Source: Bisporella sp. PMI_857
Taxonomy: Eukaryota > Ascomycota > Leotiomycetes > Helotiales > Helotiaceae
Reading direction: 5' to 3'
Assembly (NCBI GenBank): GCA_021307315.1
Contig: JAJSPD010000045.1
Location: 124,001-188,000 of the forward strand
DNA: 64,000 nucleotides
Shown here: positions 1 through 11,806 of the stretch, piece by piece
Layout: every line of letters begins with the position of its first letter
Numbering within the stretch: the first letter of the stretch is position 1
The notes under the pieces: model-generated
What the model saw: the letters and a program-made list of their open reading frames with translations, nothing else
Database searches by the model: none
What the model was told of the DNA's origin: nothing
Program-made: the position numbers and the translations under genes

Positions 1-303
1 CCAATGTCTTGACAGCAGTAGACAATTGCTTGGCGTTGTATGGCGCAACAACACATGCGGGACCGAGCCAAGCACCTGCGTTCCAAGATACTGTTACATC
101 CGGTCAGCGACATCTCCATCGTTGGGACAGAGAATTGGCGTACCTTGATTCTCGGCTGCATATCCAGAGTCTGACTGCAGCAAAGTTATGTTTGGATAAA
201 CTGCCTTCAGGTATTGGCAGGTCGCCCAAGCCGATGTGAGAGAGTATTCAGCGGTGACGCTAGAAACCAATCCAATGGCTGCAAGAAAGCCTGCGGATTT
301 CAT
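1..303 (-). CDS. Secreted FAD-linked oxidoreductase (berberine-bridge type), 5' part only
   Basis: This is the start of a flavoenzyme of the PCMH/FAD_binding_4 class that oxidises small molecules outside the cell. The ATG at 303-301 opens a signal peptide (MKSAGFLAAIGLVSSVTA), then a CQYLKAVYPNITLL stretch typical of the mature N terminus of these enzymes. Exon 1 is 303-144, the intron is 143-91 (53 nt, GTACGC...GCTGAC...ACAG), and exon 2 runs from 90 off the window edge. Joined, the frame reads ENQVSWNAGAWLGPACVVAP, matching the family's ENQ-xxW-xxxAWLGPACVV start of the FAD domain. The flavin-attachment His/Cys, the substrate domain and the C terminus lie outside the window. The family is known from secondary metabolism and carbohydrate oxidation; the substrate cannot be told here. 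Longer upstream in-frame starts would add residues before an obvious signal peptide and were not used. Confidence 0.82.
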
Positions 304-2427
304 TGTGACTGGAAAGTTATTGTGCTGCAGGTACAAAGAGGCTGACCTAGGTTGTGTCGACGGTCTATCTGTGTCGAGATGGCCTGCATGATGAATGGAC
401 ACTCTATACAATATATACCATCCGTCTACCATGTAGCCAGTACAGAATCAAGGCCGTCGGGAAGGGCAGTGATTCGCGTCGTTTTTGCCCTACGAGCATC
501 ACTGCCGGCATAAGCCTTTCTCATTACGGTTGCAATGCGAGGAAGCTCCTCTTCCAGTTTCTCTTAAGGGACAAAGGTGTGCATACAATTTTCAAAATTT
601 CGCACATGGAGTGACAAACAGTACCAACGAGAATTGCAGCTGTGTAGATCAGTTTTGCAATATCCAATAAAATGCTTCAAAGGCTCCATGATTCGTCTTC
701 ATCTGGGCTGTACTCCGTGCTGGGTAGTGTTTAGGGCCGACTGTACCCTATGTTTTCGGACTCGTTCCGAAACCGAGTCAAGCGAAGGCGGATACAATGA
801 AGCTAGCTCTGATCAACACATTCTCTTATACCTTCATTATGACTTCTGGCAGGCTTCGAATAAATTGCATCGAAGCATTTCGAGTTTTTCTTTCCTTGTA
901 AGACTTGCTATTATGCTGCTATTTGCCATACTTTCGCAAAATCTAAGACTCCAGCAGACAACTAATCATACATTGACCAAGGTGGACGACGGAATCGCCC
1001 AGTGGACATTAACAGATCTAGCTTGGAGATGTCGTACCCTGCAAGCTTTGTTTAAATTATAAGGGCACAATCGTATCTCCGCATTAATAATTTTTGGGTG
1101 AGCAAGGAGCTTAACACGAGCAGTCGAAGGTCTGATATTTGGTGCATCCAATCTCTGCATAGTGCCATAGCGAAGAGTTTACAGCCACATAGGGGGTGCG
1201 TAATGCTTCTTGCTCGGAAGGCTCTGGTAAAGCTTACTTCGTTCGTAAAGGCAGATATCTTTCGTATTCAGGTAACGTTCTAGCTCAAATGGAAAGTTTG
1301 AAGCTCTTTGATGAGATAGGGCTGACAAATTGGAAAAAGATGGCGTTTCCAAGACCAAGTCACGAGGAAGCCTTTGACAACGGTGTCAAGGATAACCGTT
1401 GTGGATACTGATGGTCCTCAAAAGCATGGACTAAGGAATGCGACGGCACACTACTCTCAACCCACAACTGCAACCTCTGCAACAGACGGTTTATTTTGCT
1501 TCATGACACAAGATTCAGAAGTCCAATTGAAATAGCCTGGAAATATTGTATTCATGGCTCATGGATTACCATCTCGGTAACTATAATTCGAAGAGCCACA
1601 TTGGGAGAGACCGTTGGACTCAAAGTCAGCGTCTGAGCGACAAAGCATCTGTATACCTCACATATCCCTTATTCTAAACTGAATGTTCCCAGATGCTTCT
1701 CGTGAAATGATCTTATGCTTGTCGTTAAGATGCATGATAACTGGAAAGAAGGCTTCAGAACTTATGCATCAAAGCTATTCAGGCTAACATCAAAGATAGA
1801 GACCGCAAATGTGCCACAGAAGAGATAAAGACAACTTCCGCCACCGTAACGCTCGTTACATGTCTTCGGAGCTGTTCCTTTTGTTATTGTTTTTAACTTA
1901 AGAAAATTGGAATAGAAACGATCTTCCATCAGCAAGAATTCCATCAAATCGCAATGCTTCTTCAATAAACGATGAACTCAACTGCATTTGGGGAAGAGGC
2001 CGTCGCAGATTACTTACGCAAAGAACATTTCACTATAACAGAGTTAGATACCTGGTTGGTATGAAGTTAACAAAAGGCGGAAGTTGCTAGGAGGCGCCGT
2101 GGACCTCTCTGGTAAACACAGCATTCGATTCATCGACCCCTAATCATGACTGCAACCATGCATCCACCACAAGCTCCGGATTCAGATACTTATTAGCAGG
2201 AATGCTTCGTGATTGGAAGGAGCTGGAGGTCTTTAAAAGAAAATTCTGCTCCACGTCTCTGAAGTCTCCTCTTCCTTCTCATCAAACAAAACACAGAAGT
2301 CGACAACGATTACTTGCGGAGTCGAAGCAAATATCAACGTCCAAAACACTCTCTCATGCCTAACCTCAGACCATCATTTTGGTCTATCTGATATACTCGC
2401 GTCTTTACAGAATCGCCGCTTGACAAC
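304..2427. other. Intergenic, no supported gene
   Basis: About 2.1 kb with only short overlapping open frames. A 161-codon plus-strand frame at 577-1062 has no recognisable domain and no supporting splice structure. A CGG-N7-CCG pair near 758-770 resembles a zinc-cluster factor site but could be chance. The last 200 bases are CT-rich, as in fungal promoters, ahead of the possible start at 2428. Confidence 0.5.
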
Positions 2428-2880
2428 ATGGCCGGTAGATATAATCGCTTTCCTTCTCCTATGGGCGCAAGACTACGAGACACCCAGAACAGATTGGAAA
2501 GAGCACAGCTTAAAGTTTGGTCATTCATGTTGCGACCTACATATGCGGAAGGCATGGATCCTTTATATGTACCTCGTCGAATGGAAACGATCGGCTACTT
2601 CCCCGGTGGGGGGTAATTTGTACCGAGATGCTGATCCAGAGGATCTCAACGGAAGGAAAATGTATGGCACTCTAGATGTCGAGACTCAAATGCAAAACGG
2701 GGTGCATATAGTGAGAAGAAGACAGCTCGAGACAAAGATCTTGAAGAAAGATATGGACAGCTGTCTTCATGTGGGTCGATCTGGCCGGCTCATGGTGGAG
2801 GGCAAACCTTGACTTGGGACGAACAGCTCACGACCGAAGGACGGTTCTGTTGCATCACAAGGATGTACGATTTCCTCAAT
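2428..2880 (+). pseudogene. Possible broken small gene, unknown product
   Basis: A well-placed start (ACAACATGG) opens a charged frame beginning MAGRYNRFPSPMGARLRDTQ that stops at 2616, just after a run of six G. The same frame is open again from about 2641 to 2880 and ends ...RFCCITRMYDFLN. Between them the +1 frame reads sensibly (YRDADPEDLNGRKMYGTLD). One extra G at 2608-2613 plus one missing G at 2699-2702 would explain the pattern. A 27-nt GT-AG segment (2613-2639) would also restore frame but is too short for a normal intron. It is a decayed gene, a gene with sequencing errors, or chance. No family recognised. Confidence 0.28.
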
Positions 2881-4788
2881 TAGACCGCGGGAAAATCACA
2901 TAACCAGAACCGCGGGCCTGGAATCGGTAACTCAGGGAAGTTCCGTCACTGATAGTCCCGCGGTAGCCTTCGCAAGCGAAACCTACCATGACGCCAAAAA
3001 CGAGAAAAGGACAATAGAACAGCTGGGTTTCCGGCTCGGGGTAGGATACACAACAACAAAGATCATATATGCGTGGGTTTAAGAAGTAGGTAGGACATGG
3101 CGTAGGCGCTTGGGTAGGAAGAAATAGGTTCCGAGGGCAAGGAAGAAGCATGGTGGCTAGAACCAGGAGGCCGAAGAATCTGGAAAAGGGTTCAATAGCT
3201 TGAGAAAAAGACAGAGCGGGACCTCAACCATCTTACGATATCTTTAAACATATCAAATTGGGATGTAGACCAAAATAACTTCGTCCCAAGTTTCCCCGTC
3301 TATGTTTGTGTCCAAAGCGTCCAGAAAAAAACACTAGAAACAATATTGCCGGGGTGCTGAACATTTATGACTAGCCGAGATGTAAAGGAGTCGTCCCTAC
3401 CCTTAAGATGTTCTCTAGATATTTTTCTAGTGCATTCCATCAATATTTATACCTTTCATGAGAAAGCTTTGGGAGACTAAGCATTATCGTGTGCTCTGTC
3501 ATAACGGTCGCACCATCTCAATAAACTGACAAATGCAGGAACTGAGTAATTCCTTGTAGATCTGCCGCATGTCTAGCCTGTGCCACTCATCTGATTTCAA
3601 TACTCGTGTTGTGGAAAGTTGTCATCAAGATTCAGCCAATCGAGTCCGTGAAGACGCCAGCCGCTTCATCAGTAGTCGGAGACCCCCCAAAGTAAGGGAC
3701 AATAAGCGAACTTTGGCGGGGTCAACGAATCGCGCAAGGGTTCACCTTTCAGGAGAACACGGAAGATACCAGGAGGCGGATACCAGTGAGGAGCCTCTGT
3801 CGGGGGCTGGGGATTTCTGGGGCTGAATATCATGCATTCAATCTGCCAGTATGTGATTCTCAAAATAAATGGTGTTGTTTGGAAGTCCGTTTCAACAAGC
3901 GGGCTGTACACCGAACAAGTTTCCAGGTTGGCGATTTACAAGAGACCATTATATCTTTGAGATACTCTCTATTAAATATCAGCAGATTCTCTTTTGCCAT
4001 GGAGCATATTGGATTTCAAATGTGTCGTGAACGAACAACCGCTGGAATGGCGCGTTCTGTCAAAGACCCCTTCCGGATGGTTATCTAGGCGTTGACGCGA
4101 GTCGGCAGCAACACGTGGAAGAGGCGAAAAGCTCAGGGTTGGCCTTTACTAACAGATAATACCAAGACACGGCACGTAAAGCGCAGCGCGCAATGCAAAC
4201 CCCAGAAGGAACCTCACCACGTGCAATACATAGTAGATTTTCTTCAGTCCCAGCACATTGGTATTAATCAGAAAAAGAAATGCTCCGGACAATATCGTAC
4301 CCAACCGTCGATTATCTCGGAAGCAGACGTCTAGGTATTCCATAGATTTCATGCTTTTGAACCAGAAATTCACATTTTTGGTGATAGGATTTCCCCTCAA
4401 TCTATGAAACCCCACCGGAGATCAAGAGACGGCTGGCTAGTGCTGGGATATGGACTAGGTTTGTAAAACTGCAATGCGGCAGCGACACTTCCAACTACAG
4501 AGGATCAAATCAGTTCTTGACTCCAAAGCCACCGCCATCCAAATTCGGGTCCGAGTTGTTGTACTTGTGAGAGTGCTAGACTCTATTGGTCGCCGTTGAT
4601 AGTGTCTCTTGGAGGAGAGCAATTTATCGTGTCAAGATGAATTTGTCTACTTTCCCGTTTCACGATTTATATGTATTGCGATGCGCTCACCATGAATTCT
4701 GATCGAGTCTTGAGATACCGTTCGTAAATTTGAACGTCGTCCACTCCTTCAATACTGTGCTTGGGTTTCTCTTGTTTAAGGCGACGAA
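2881..4788. other. Intergenic, no supported gene
   Basis: Roughly 1.9 kb. A 91-codon minus-strand frame (2876-3151) and several plus frames (3569-4334) lack domains, good starts or splice continuity. The last 80 bases form the promoter of the membrane-protein gene at 4789. Confidence 0.5.
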
Positions 4789-5952
4789 ATGGCGACCAAT
4801 AGTGTATACTTTGAGGAAAGCTGGGCTATTCTCAGCAGTATTGGTTTGATCAATGTTTTAATCGGTGGTATGGTCATTGGGATTACCAGCCTTTCGCCGA
4901 TAGCAGTCGTTCCGATTGTATGCTCGATAGCTGGCGCCATAGCAAATGGCTTGTGCTACTACGCATTCTACGCCAATTACTCCACAAATCCGACTGTCGC
5001 AGCCGCTGCAATTGCAGATATCGCATGGCTTGTCAGTATATTCACCCCTGCTCAAACTCCCTGCTAACCATGAAATTCTCCAGATCCAAGAAGCCGGTCT
5101 TTCCTTCTACAGCTACATCATTCTCGTGCGAGTGTTGCGACGACGTGACCGCTTCTTATTCCTCGCCCTCTTCTGGTCCATTATGGTCGCCATCTTAGGT
5201 CTGCGAGTGGCTATTCTTGTCGCTCGAGCTCAACAGATTATAGTCGGAGACAACCATCTTCAGCATATAGTCGACCATCTACATGTAGGATACTTCAGTA
5301 GTATTGCCCTGGTCGAGATAATATCTGCCGTCTTTCTGCTTCGAAAGTTCTCCCGGGCCCGCAAGACTCAGTTGGAAGCCGCTTCAAAGTCAGGATTGTT
5401 CAAATACTTGATGCGTAGCACGGAGATACGGCTTGCGACCCTTGCTTTGATTGGTATCACAAGAGCAATCACATATAGTTTCCAAACTGAGGAACAGAGC
5501 GCCACGACTGTTGCAAGCCAAATCGATCGGTTTGTATATACGCTGGAGTGTCTGTTCCCCATGGTCATGTTGTAAGCTACCTTGGTCTTTCGTTCCAAGA
5601 CCCAACTGACCCTCTTCACAGTGTCGACATTCTTGCCTCCAAGCTTGTGGTCGCCAATCATATACATGAGAGCTCCTCTGCCAGGGCGTACACCCACACC
5701 CAGAGCACAGGCCGAAAGCGCAATACGAACGGTGTCGGAGCCAATTCTATCGCTCTGTACTCATTAAATGGAATCGAGACACGGATTGATGGTGGAGGCC
5801 AGGTATCTAGTTCGCAGGAGAGGATCGTGGAGACGGGGCGAATCTCGCGATCTGAGACTGGAGAAGTTAGTGGAGAGATAGATGTAGAGAGAAAGGGAGG
5901 CATCAGTAAGACAGTAGAATTCGAGTTTCATGAGGAAGCTGTAGTGAGGTAA
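4789..5952 (+). CDS. Seven-transmembrane fungal protein of unknown function
   Basis: A 353-residue integral membrane protein in three exons: 4789-5031, 5084-5571 and 5622-5952. The introns are 52 and 50 nt; the first has a GCTAAC branch site. Seven hydrophobic segments can be read in order: WAILSSIGLINVLIGGMVIG; IAVVPIVCSIAGAIANGLCY; IADIAWL joined to IQEAGLSFYSYIILV; RFLFLALFWSIMVAILGLRV; GYFSSIALVEIISAVFLL; IRLATLALIGITRAI; and VYTLECLFPMVML joined to FVDILASKL. A roughly 90-residue hydrophilic, Ser/Glu-rich tail follows, presumably cytoplasmic. There is no CFEM domain, so it is not a classic PTH11 receptor. The architecture resembles unnamed ascomycete 7-TM families, but sensing or transport cannot be claimed. 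The first donor is GTCAGT; an alternative pair (GTATAT with acceptor CCAAG) also keeps frame and changes two residues. Confidence 0.75.
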
Positions 5953-7455
5953 CAGGATGGAGGGGAGCCTTTTATGTACAGTATGAATGAATAGCTCGGC
6001 ACCAAAACTTAATACCATGTAATCAGAAACATGTTTCGTCATTGAAACTTTCTTCTTTTGATATCGGAAGTGGCTTCGAAAAAGAAATTTTGGTTTCGTA
6101 CAGCTTCGGATACATGCAGCCAGCCGTTCTTACGTGACCTGGCCCATAGTAGAATGAACTCTGTAATGTATGACTATCCTGGCTGTTGTGTGTGCCCCTG
6201 ACACTCAGGTATTCCGACTTCCCCTTCCCCCTACCCAAAACAGCCTATCAGAACGCCGGACTATGGAGTCAAAGTCTAGCAGACTATTGGCGTCTTTCGG
6301 ACTAGATGCTTTGTCAGGGTTACATTTTCATCTTAATACTCTTTCGATCTTGTCAACACGAACCAGTCAATTGTAGCAGAGGGTGGCGCATAGGACCAGA
6401 AAAACTTCGCATGAGCGGGCATAAGATAAGAATAGCAGCGTTTCTTCAACAACTGGTAACAAGAGCAAACAACGTAGGTAGACATGAAGAAGGAGTCGGG
6501 AACATAGAAAGATGTTGGAGTTAAGTCCAGCTTTGTTGATTCAGGCTAAATCACATGGTCAGAGATCACATGTCAATAATAACGCCCGACTACAACACTG
6601 ATCTTTCCTCAACCATTATGGATTTAGTTACAGCTTCTTCTGTCAATCAACGTTAATTGAAGGTTGAAGAAAGACAAGAGACAAAAGCTTCGATCAAAAT
6701 AGAAGGTATGAGTCTAGCAAAGCAACATTTTGGAGCACCACTTCACAGCTTAAGTCCAAAGAACGACTGTTGACTTGATGAAGCCAAGGGAGATGAGGGA
6801 AATTTCTAATAAACAATGGCTGGGCGGTGAAAGTATAAAATTGTGCTACTTCGCTATCACTCGTACAGCAGGCTAAGCATCATCAGGCATAAAATCAAGA
6901 ATGAACCAGCATGTAACCGCCACTGAACGTGCACACTGTCTATGACTTGTAACACAACATTCCTTCACTTCCAAGAGCAGCCATTAGTCTGTTTCAAATA
7001 CTGCAGCCCAAGAAACAGCGGGACTAATTCATCTACATATTCAGTGTTTTGCTCTATTCAAAAAGTCTAAGTTTCGCTTAAGCCCCTTACACATAGTCTA
7101 TCTGCTCTTGTACTTAATTTATTCTTTTTGTAGAATAAAATCGGCTTTGAGCTAATACGCTATGATCAAGATGATGGCTGAATCAATGATTTGTTGATTC
7201 GGCACGACGAATATAAAATTTTCGATTTTCGCCTCACCTTAAATTCTTCATAAGCCTTCGTTACCCAGCTTTTCAGCAACAGCCGCACCACTGTTATATT
7301 TTCATCCCATTTCTATAGACACAATTACGTGGCCGCCCATGCTTGAACTGAAAAAGGTACCGTATACACAGCTGAAAAGGTTTTCAATTAAGTCCCTTCA
7401 CTCAATACGTGACCGCTCATCCACCTTTTACTCTCACTCCAATCGGCAGCCCACC
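5953..7455. other. Intergenic, no supported gene
   Basis: About 1.5 kb, AT-rich, with no convincing frame. A short inverted repeat (GAATCAA, 7-nt spacer, TTGATTC) lies near 7180-7200. An upstream in-frame ATG at 7339 would extend the next protein by 39 residues, but the ATG at 7456 has the better context. Confidence 0.5.
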
Positions 7456-8478
7456 ATGTCGTCTCTGAATCTTCCAGGTACCATCACAATCAACCCTACC
7501 ACCGTCAACTCCCTTATCAGCGCATTCGCCGACCTCTCCTCCGACCTCTCCGTCCTAAAATCGCAATTTACAGACGAACCACGACTGACACGCTTCCTCT
7601 CCACCACTAACCTCACTGCTCGGACATGGCTCTCCATCGACGAATCCCTCTATTCCCTCTTACGCGCATCTATAGAATGGGAAAGCCGCCAACACTTAAA
7701 CACCATGGAACGAGACATCCTGTCTGCGGACCAATCCGAGTTCGACCGATTGAAGAGAAGATATGACGAACTCAAGGCAGACATCACCACGCTCCGTATC
7801 CAGCTCGAGGGCATAGACGGCGGCTACCCTTACCCCCAAGCCGTGCACTACCGCGTAATAGGCAACCAATGCGTAAAAGGCGCGAGGAAGCCAGCCTGGG
7901 CGGCGCAAGGCGAAGACTCGTCATCTCAACCATCCCGCCCGAGCATCTTCGAAATGAGATCCTCGCCTCCCACGCATTCCACGCCAACGGCCCCGCCATC
8001 CTCCACCGAATATCGCGATCTCCGCAGCTCGCCGGCCCAGAACCTCCCGATCTCCTCCCCGACGGCCCGCCTCTCCTTTCCCCTTCCCGCTGCTCCATCA
8101 CCGGCTTCGGCCACGTCTCGACCCCGGCCAGGGACAGACCGGTCGCCGGACCCTCCGATACACATCCCCACCGCCCCCGGCGCGGCCCAAAGAATCGCCG
8201 GCCTGGTTGATGAGAGCCGCGGTTTCTCGCCGCAGGAGCTGTATGATGGCGACCATCTACGCTGCCCGCGGGATCTGATGGACAAGATCCGCGTGCTGGA
8301 GGCGGAGGTCGAGAGGCAGCGAAAGGTGATTTGGGGATTGAGGGGGGAGGTTGAGGAGCTGAAAATTAAGAGAGGGGAGGATAAGGAAACGATTGCGCGG
8401 TTGAGGGAGGGGCAGGAGGAGGGGAAGGCGTTGATGGATGACATGTTGGAGGTGGTGAGGGGAAGGGGTGGGCTTTGA
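7456..8478 (+). CDS. Coiled-coil protein, unknown function
   Basis: Single-exon gene for a 340-residue protein, started at CCACCATGTC (7456). The N-terminal 70 residues are helical and mostly uncharged (LISAFADLSSDLSVLKSQF). A first coiled coil follows around residues 75-120 (MERDILSADQSEFDRLKRRY). Then comes a Pro/Ser-rich disordered linker, roughly 165-265. A second, highly charged coiled coil covers about 280-338 (DKIRVLEAEVERQRKVIWGL). No catalytic motif, signal peptide or membrane segment is visible. Two coiled coils split by a disordered linker suit a scaffold or cytoskeletal adaptor, but that is inference. GC content and third-position C/G use rise strongly through the linker, compared with the AT-rich flanks. 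Confidence 0.7.
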   Translation: MSSLNLPGTITINPTTVNSLISAFADLSSDLSVLKSQFTDEPRLTRFLSTTNLTARTWLSIDESLYSLLRASIEWESRQHLNTMERDILSADQSEFDRLKRRYDELKADITTLRIQLEGIDGGYPYPQAVHYRVIGNQCVKGARKPAWAAQGEDSSSQPSRPSIFEMRSSPPTHSTPTAPPSSTEYRDLRSSPAQNLPISSPTARLSFPLPAAPSPASATSRPRPGTDRSPDPPIHIPTAPGAAQRIAGLVDESRGFSPQELYDGDHLRCPRDLMDKIRVLEAEVERQRKVIWGLRGEVEELKIKRGEDKETIARLREGQEEGKALMDDMLEVVRGRGGL

Positions 8479-8785
8479 GCAATATGGATGTGGTAATGGG
8501 GGAGGACTTTGTGTGTGGTGTTTTGAGCTTTGCTTTGTTGGGCTGGGGATAACGTGTATAACGAGAGTCATTGGCATGGCATTGCTGGCGGAATTTGGGC
8601 GTCAAAGGCCTCGGGATGCTTTTGTTAGATCTGTTGCTTTAGGCTGAACTCTCAGGCAAGGAAGTTACGTGCACAATAAACTCTCTTCCAGCCCGAAGTT
8701 AGCCAAAAACTCTTCTCCTTTCAGACGTCATGCATCGTTAGTGTTTCAGTTGTTGTGATGTAACATACCATATACATGGTTTAAT
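8479..8785. other. Tail-to-tail 3' region
   Basis: A 307-base gap between the ends of two convergent genes, with nothing beyond presumed 3' UTRs. Confidence 0.5.
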
Positions 8786-9679
8786 CTATATGATGCCCTC
8801 CGAGCTATCTACCGCCCTGATAATACCTCCACTCTCTCTCAACTTCCCCAACCGTCCACTTTGCACGATGGCTCTAATAAGTTCAATCATCACTTCTGTT
8901 CCCCTAGCGATACTTTCCGCGTCACTTTCAACCGGAACATGCAAGAACACTACCCTCCTCTCCTCCTTTTTCTTCTCCAGCTCTGCCAGGCTACTGTAAT
9001 ATATGAAATCACATAAATACCTTCCCGCATCCTCGCTCACCCGAACATCATCCTCGGGCAGGGCAAGCCTCCATCTTCGCCACACATCATCGACATCCAA
9101 ATCGCTCGGCAGCTCGCTCGGCAAGCCGTCCCAGATCCAATCTTTACCCTCGACAACCCGACGCTCCGTGTCGCCCAGGTATTCGTTGTCAACGTCCTTC
9201 ATGCCGTACCCGTCCCGATGACCCCTCCGCTCAACGCTGTAGTACCTCCGACCCGAAGCCATGCCGATATGCACCATGTAGTCTATCTTCCGCCCCTCCC
9301 AGAGCTTCGGCACGAGCGCCCTCACGTTCGTATACGCAACTTTGACGGGCTCAGGATGCACGAGGATCCGCACGGGCGGGTGCTGGGCTATGTAGGTGAC
9401 ATCGCTCTCCGCGCCAGGGGGAGGAGGCAGGAAGGGAGGCAGCGATTTTGCGATCTCCCAGGAGGGGTTGACCGGGTACTGCGCGCGAAATGGCTGGGAG
9501 GTGGTGGATTAGCCATGGTTTGCGTTCAGGTTGGAAATCTGGATGTTGAGAGGTGGAGGAGGAGGGAGATGCGAGGCAGAACATACGCCGAAGCCAGTGA
9601 CGAGTACTGTAATCTGTTCCTCATTGTACTGGTGGTGAGGCTGAGAGCCTTGCTCCTCAGGCGGACGGATGTCGCCCAT
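8786..9679 (-). CDS. Pyroglutamyl-peptidase I family cysteine peptidase (C15)
   Basis: A 266-residue enzyme expected to remove N-terminal pyroglutamate from peptides in the cytosol. Exon 1 is 9679-9587, the intron 9586-9494 (93 nt, GTATGT...CCCAG), exon 2 9493-8786. Splicing rebuilds the family's opening motif: VLVTGFG from exon 1 joined to PFRAQYPVNPSW from exon 2. The three catalytic regions are present: Glu in YYSVERRG after HIGMASG, Cys in GRYLCDFIYYSSL, and His in VVFLHVPVE. The length is somewhat above the bacterial enzymes (about 215), as usual in fungi, through an insertion around residues 130-170 rich in Asp and Trp. No signal peptide. The C-terminal tail past the catalytic His is ordinary. 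Family assignment is secure; substrate range is inferred from the family. Confidence 0.88.
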
Positions 9680-10542
9680 ATCTACCTACGGATGGTTATG
9701 TGTTGCAGCTTGAGGCTTGTTGTGGTGTTGGGTATCGATGGTTACACTTGATCTTGGTGGGGTTCCAGGTCCTCGGCTAAGTACCCCACTATCGCGGACG
9801 TGGCGTTTCTACTTCCGGCTACGCTAGGTATGCTTGAGATTCAAGTGCCGAGACACAGACCTCTGACCCATAGTTGTTAAGTCGATTTCAAAGGCTACTT
9901 TGATCACTTACATGAGTCTTGAAATAAAATCAGACATAGAGAGCTCCAAGCTAACACTTATATCGCCGACTGCAACCAGCATGTATGTGGCCAAGTTCAT
10001 TGCAAAAGTTCCTGAATAGACTTTGCCTAACTGCATAATATCCAGAGTGTAAGAGTTAAGGTGTTAATTTATTGCTATGCATTATATCGTCCCTGTTATA
10101 ACCACAACTTTGCTCTCTCGGGAAGATTACATTCCCCCATAGTAATGTGACCCGTTACATATATGCCTCTGAAGGTTCTTCCTCATGCGACCGCATCATA
10201 TCACACGCCCATCATATACTTTTCTAGACTGTGCTCTTCGTCTTCTGGCTTATTCTCGTTGTCGTCAGTGTCCGGGAATTCAAGGGGCACAAACACGTTC
10301 TTGAAGTCACGAACGTTACTCATAACTGCCCTGATAGTGATAGAACACATTTTAAGTTCTTTGTTTCTTAGTATGAGATGCGATGTGCCGCAGTATCGAC
10401 TCTATATACACCCATAGTATTCTTCTAAACGCACTTTGCAGTACGAAGAATCAAGTGTAAGATTGAGGAGTTCCGGACTCATCTCTTGGTACATGACGCA
10501 AAGCCTCTGACCACCCACTACTAAGCATCTCATTCATGCATC
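9680..10542. other. Intergenic, no supported gene
   Basis: About 860 bases. The first 100 should hold the promoter of the peptidase gene. A direct duplication of a CATCTCATTCATG unit lies at about 10527-10552. No other structure seen. Confidence 0.45.
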
Positions 10543-11218
10543 TCATTCATGTCTCCACACGACGTAAGTAGCATCCATGTCAAATTTCGGATGTAGCATC
10601 GGCAATTTTTCGCTGTGCTTTGCAGAACATGATATAGCTCTCTGTTTGGCAGTACTAAATGATTTTCTGTTTAAGAGATACAATATCCAGCGGGCATGAC
10701 AATGTCCATTGATATCCCAAATACAATCTGAACCGATAATCCGTAAACTATATCTCTTGAAGCTCATGCGTAATTAAAGGCGAGATGAAGAGCAGCTCCT
10801 CAGGATACCAGTTATGGAAGTCGCAAGAATGATTCTCAACCCCATTGCTTTAGAGTCGCACGGGCAAAGACGGTCTGCATAATGATCCGAGGAGTATCTG
10901 AGGAATATATCGACATTTCTAGTATAGTCTGAGCTCCCGAACGTGATTAGGTTTTGCTCGTCTTCCTCGAAGGCAGTTGGCCTCAAACAAGATTTACAAC
11001 TTGTTCCATGAGGAACATAATTCAAGCTGATTGTTCTTTGAAAACCTGGTTCGTTTGGGTATCATGGTGGTTGCTATAGGGACCGGCATATCGATGACCT
11101 TGTTTTCGAAACCGTGAAAGGCAGATCCAGGAAGGGGGGAGGGGTTCGAAGAGAAGATGGAGGATTCGTTGGTGAGCCGAGAGAGAGAGAGCTCTCTCAG
11201 GTCTGCAGTGAGCTCCAT
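10543..11218 (-). pseudogene. Decayed protein gene with several frame changes
   Basis: Consecutive minus-strand segments in different frames each read like real protein and would join into one product. 11218-11060 begins MELTADLRELSLSRLTNESS. About 11050-10870 reads NEPGFQRTISLNYVPHGTSC and DEQNLITFGSSDYTRN. About 10850-10770 reads SCDFHNWYPEELLFISPLIT. 10760-10543 reads SLRIIGSDCIWDINGHCHAR and ends DMDATYVVWRHE. Each junction needs a 1-2 nt shift, and no GT-AG intron of normal length fixes any of them. I read this as a gene inactivated by at least three indels. I do not recognise the family. Alternatives are an unusual intron structure or assembly errors. Confidence 0.42.
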
Positions 11219-11806
11219 TATGGACGTATCGGGTTTTAAGGCGCTTCTGAAGGCGGTCGTGCCTATGAAATTAGTTGAAGCTCAAGATGAAGATGAAGAT
11301 GAAAAGGATGTGATTGTTTTGCAGGCCTTCAACGATTCGTTAGTGGGTCCACCATGCGGGCAAGTCTCGATGCTGGCCAATTATAGGCCTTTATTACTTT
11401 GATCATGTGATAGCTTGCCAAAATTGACCGAGGTCAACTGCAGCATTTGTTTGGGGGATGGCAAGCAGTTAATTTTCATGTCATAGAGGCTCATGTACCT
11501 TCAGGGGAAGTTCCTGATTATTCCCGCATTTCTATTTTTTCAAAGGCAAGCTGAATTTTTGGACTTGGTCATAGCGAATGGGTGCAGAAATGAGCACAAA
11601 TCGCCCCGTGAAATCATGGTTAAGGCTGTGTAGAGAGCATCCCAGAGAATTTAAAACGGTGATATGCAAGCGACCGTAGCGTTCTGGGTATCTTAACTGT
11701 TAGGAACCTGATCCTTAGTAGTGTGGTCGGCCCTTATTCGAGATCCTGCTCATCTAGTTGCATTCTCATTTCACGTTCTGTACTATCCATTAGCATATAC
11801 TCGTCG
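11219..11806. other. Intergenic, no supported gene
   Basis: About 590 bases 3' of the helicase gene. It includes a short GAAGAT repeat near 11285-11303. No gene seen. Confidence 0.45.

Noticed and set aside
577..1062. 161-codon plus-strand open frame
   Set aside because: Composition is unlike protein, with no domain, no good start context and no splice continuity.
2876..3151. 91-codon minus-strand frame with Cys residues, considered as a secreted protein
   Set aside because: No proper signal peptide; the hydrophobic part lies upstream of the ATG, and a stop plus a missing start prevent extension.
7926..8444. 172-codon minus-strand frame
   Set aside because: Shadow of the coiled-coil protein gene on the plus strand.
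9218..9751. 177-codon plus-strand frame
   Set aside because: It is antisense to the pyroglutamyl-peptidase exons and arises from their GC-rich codon use.
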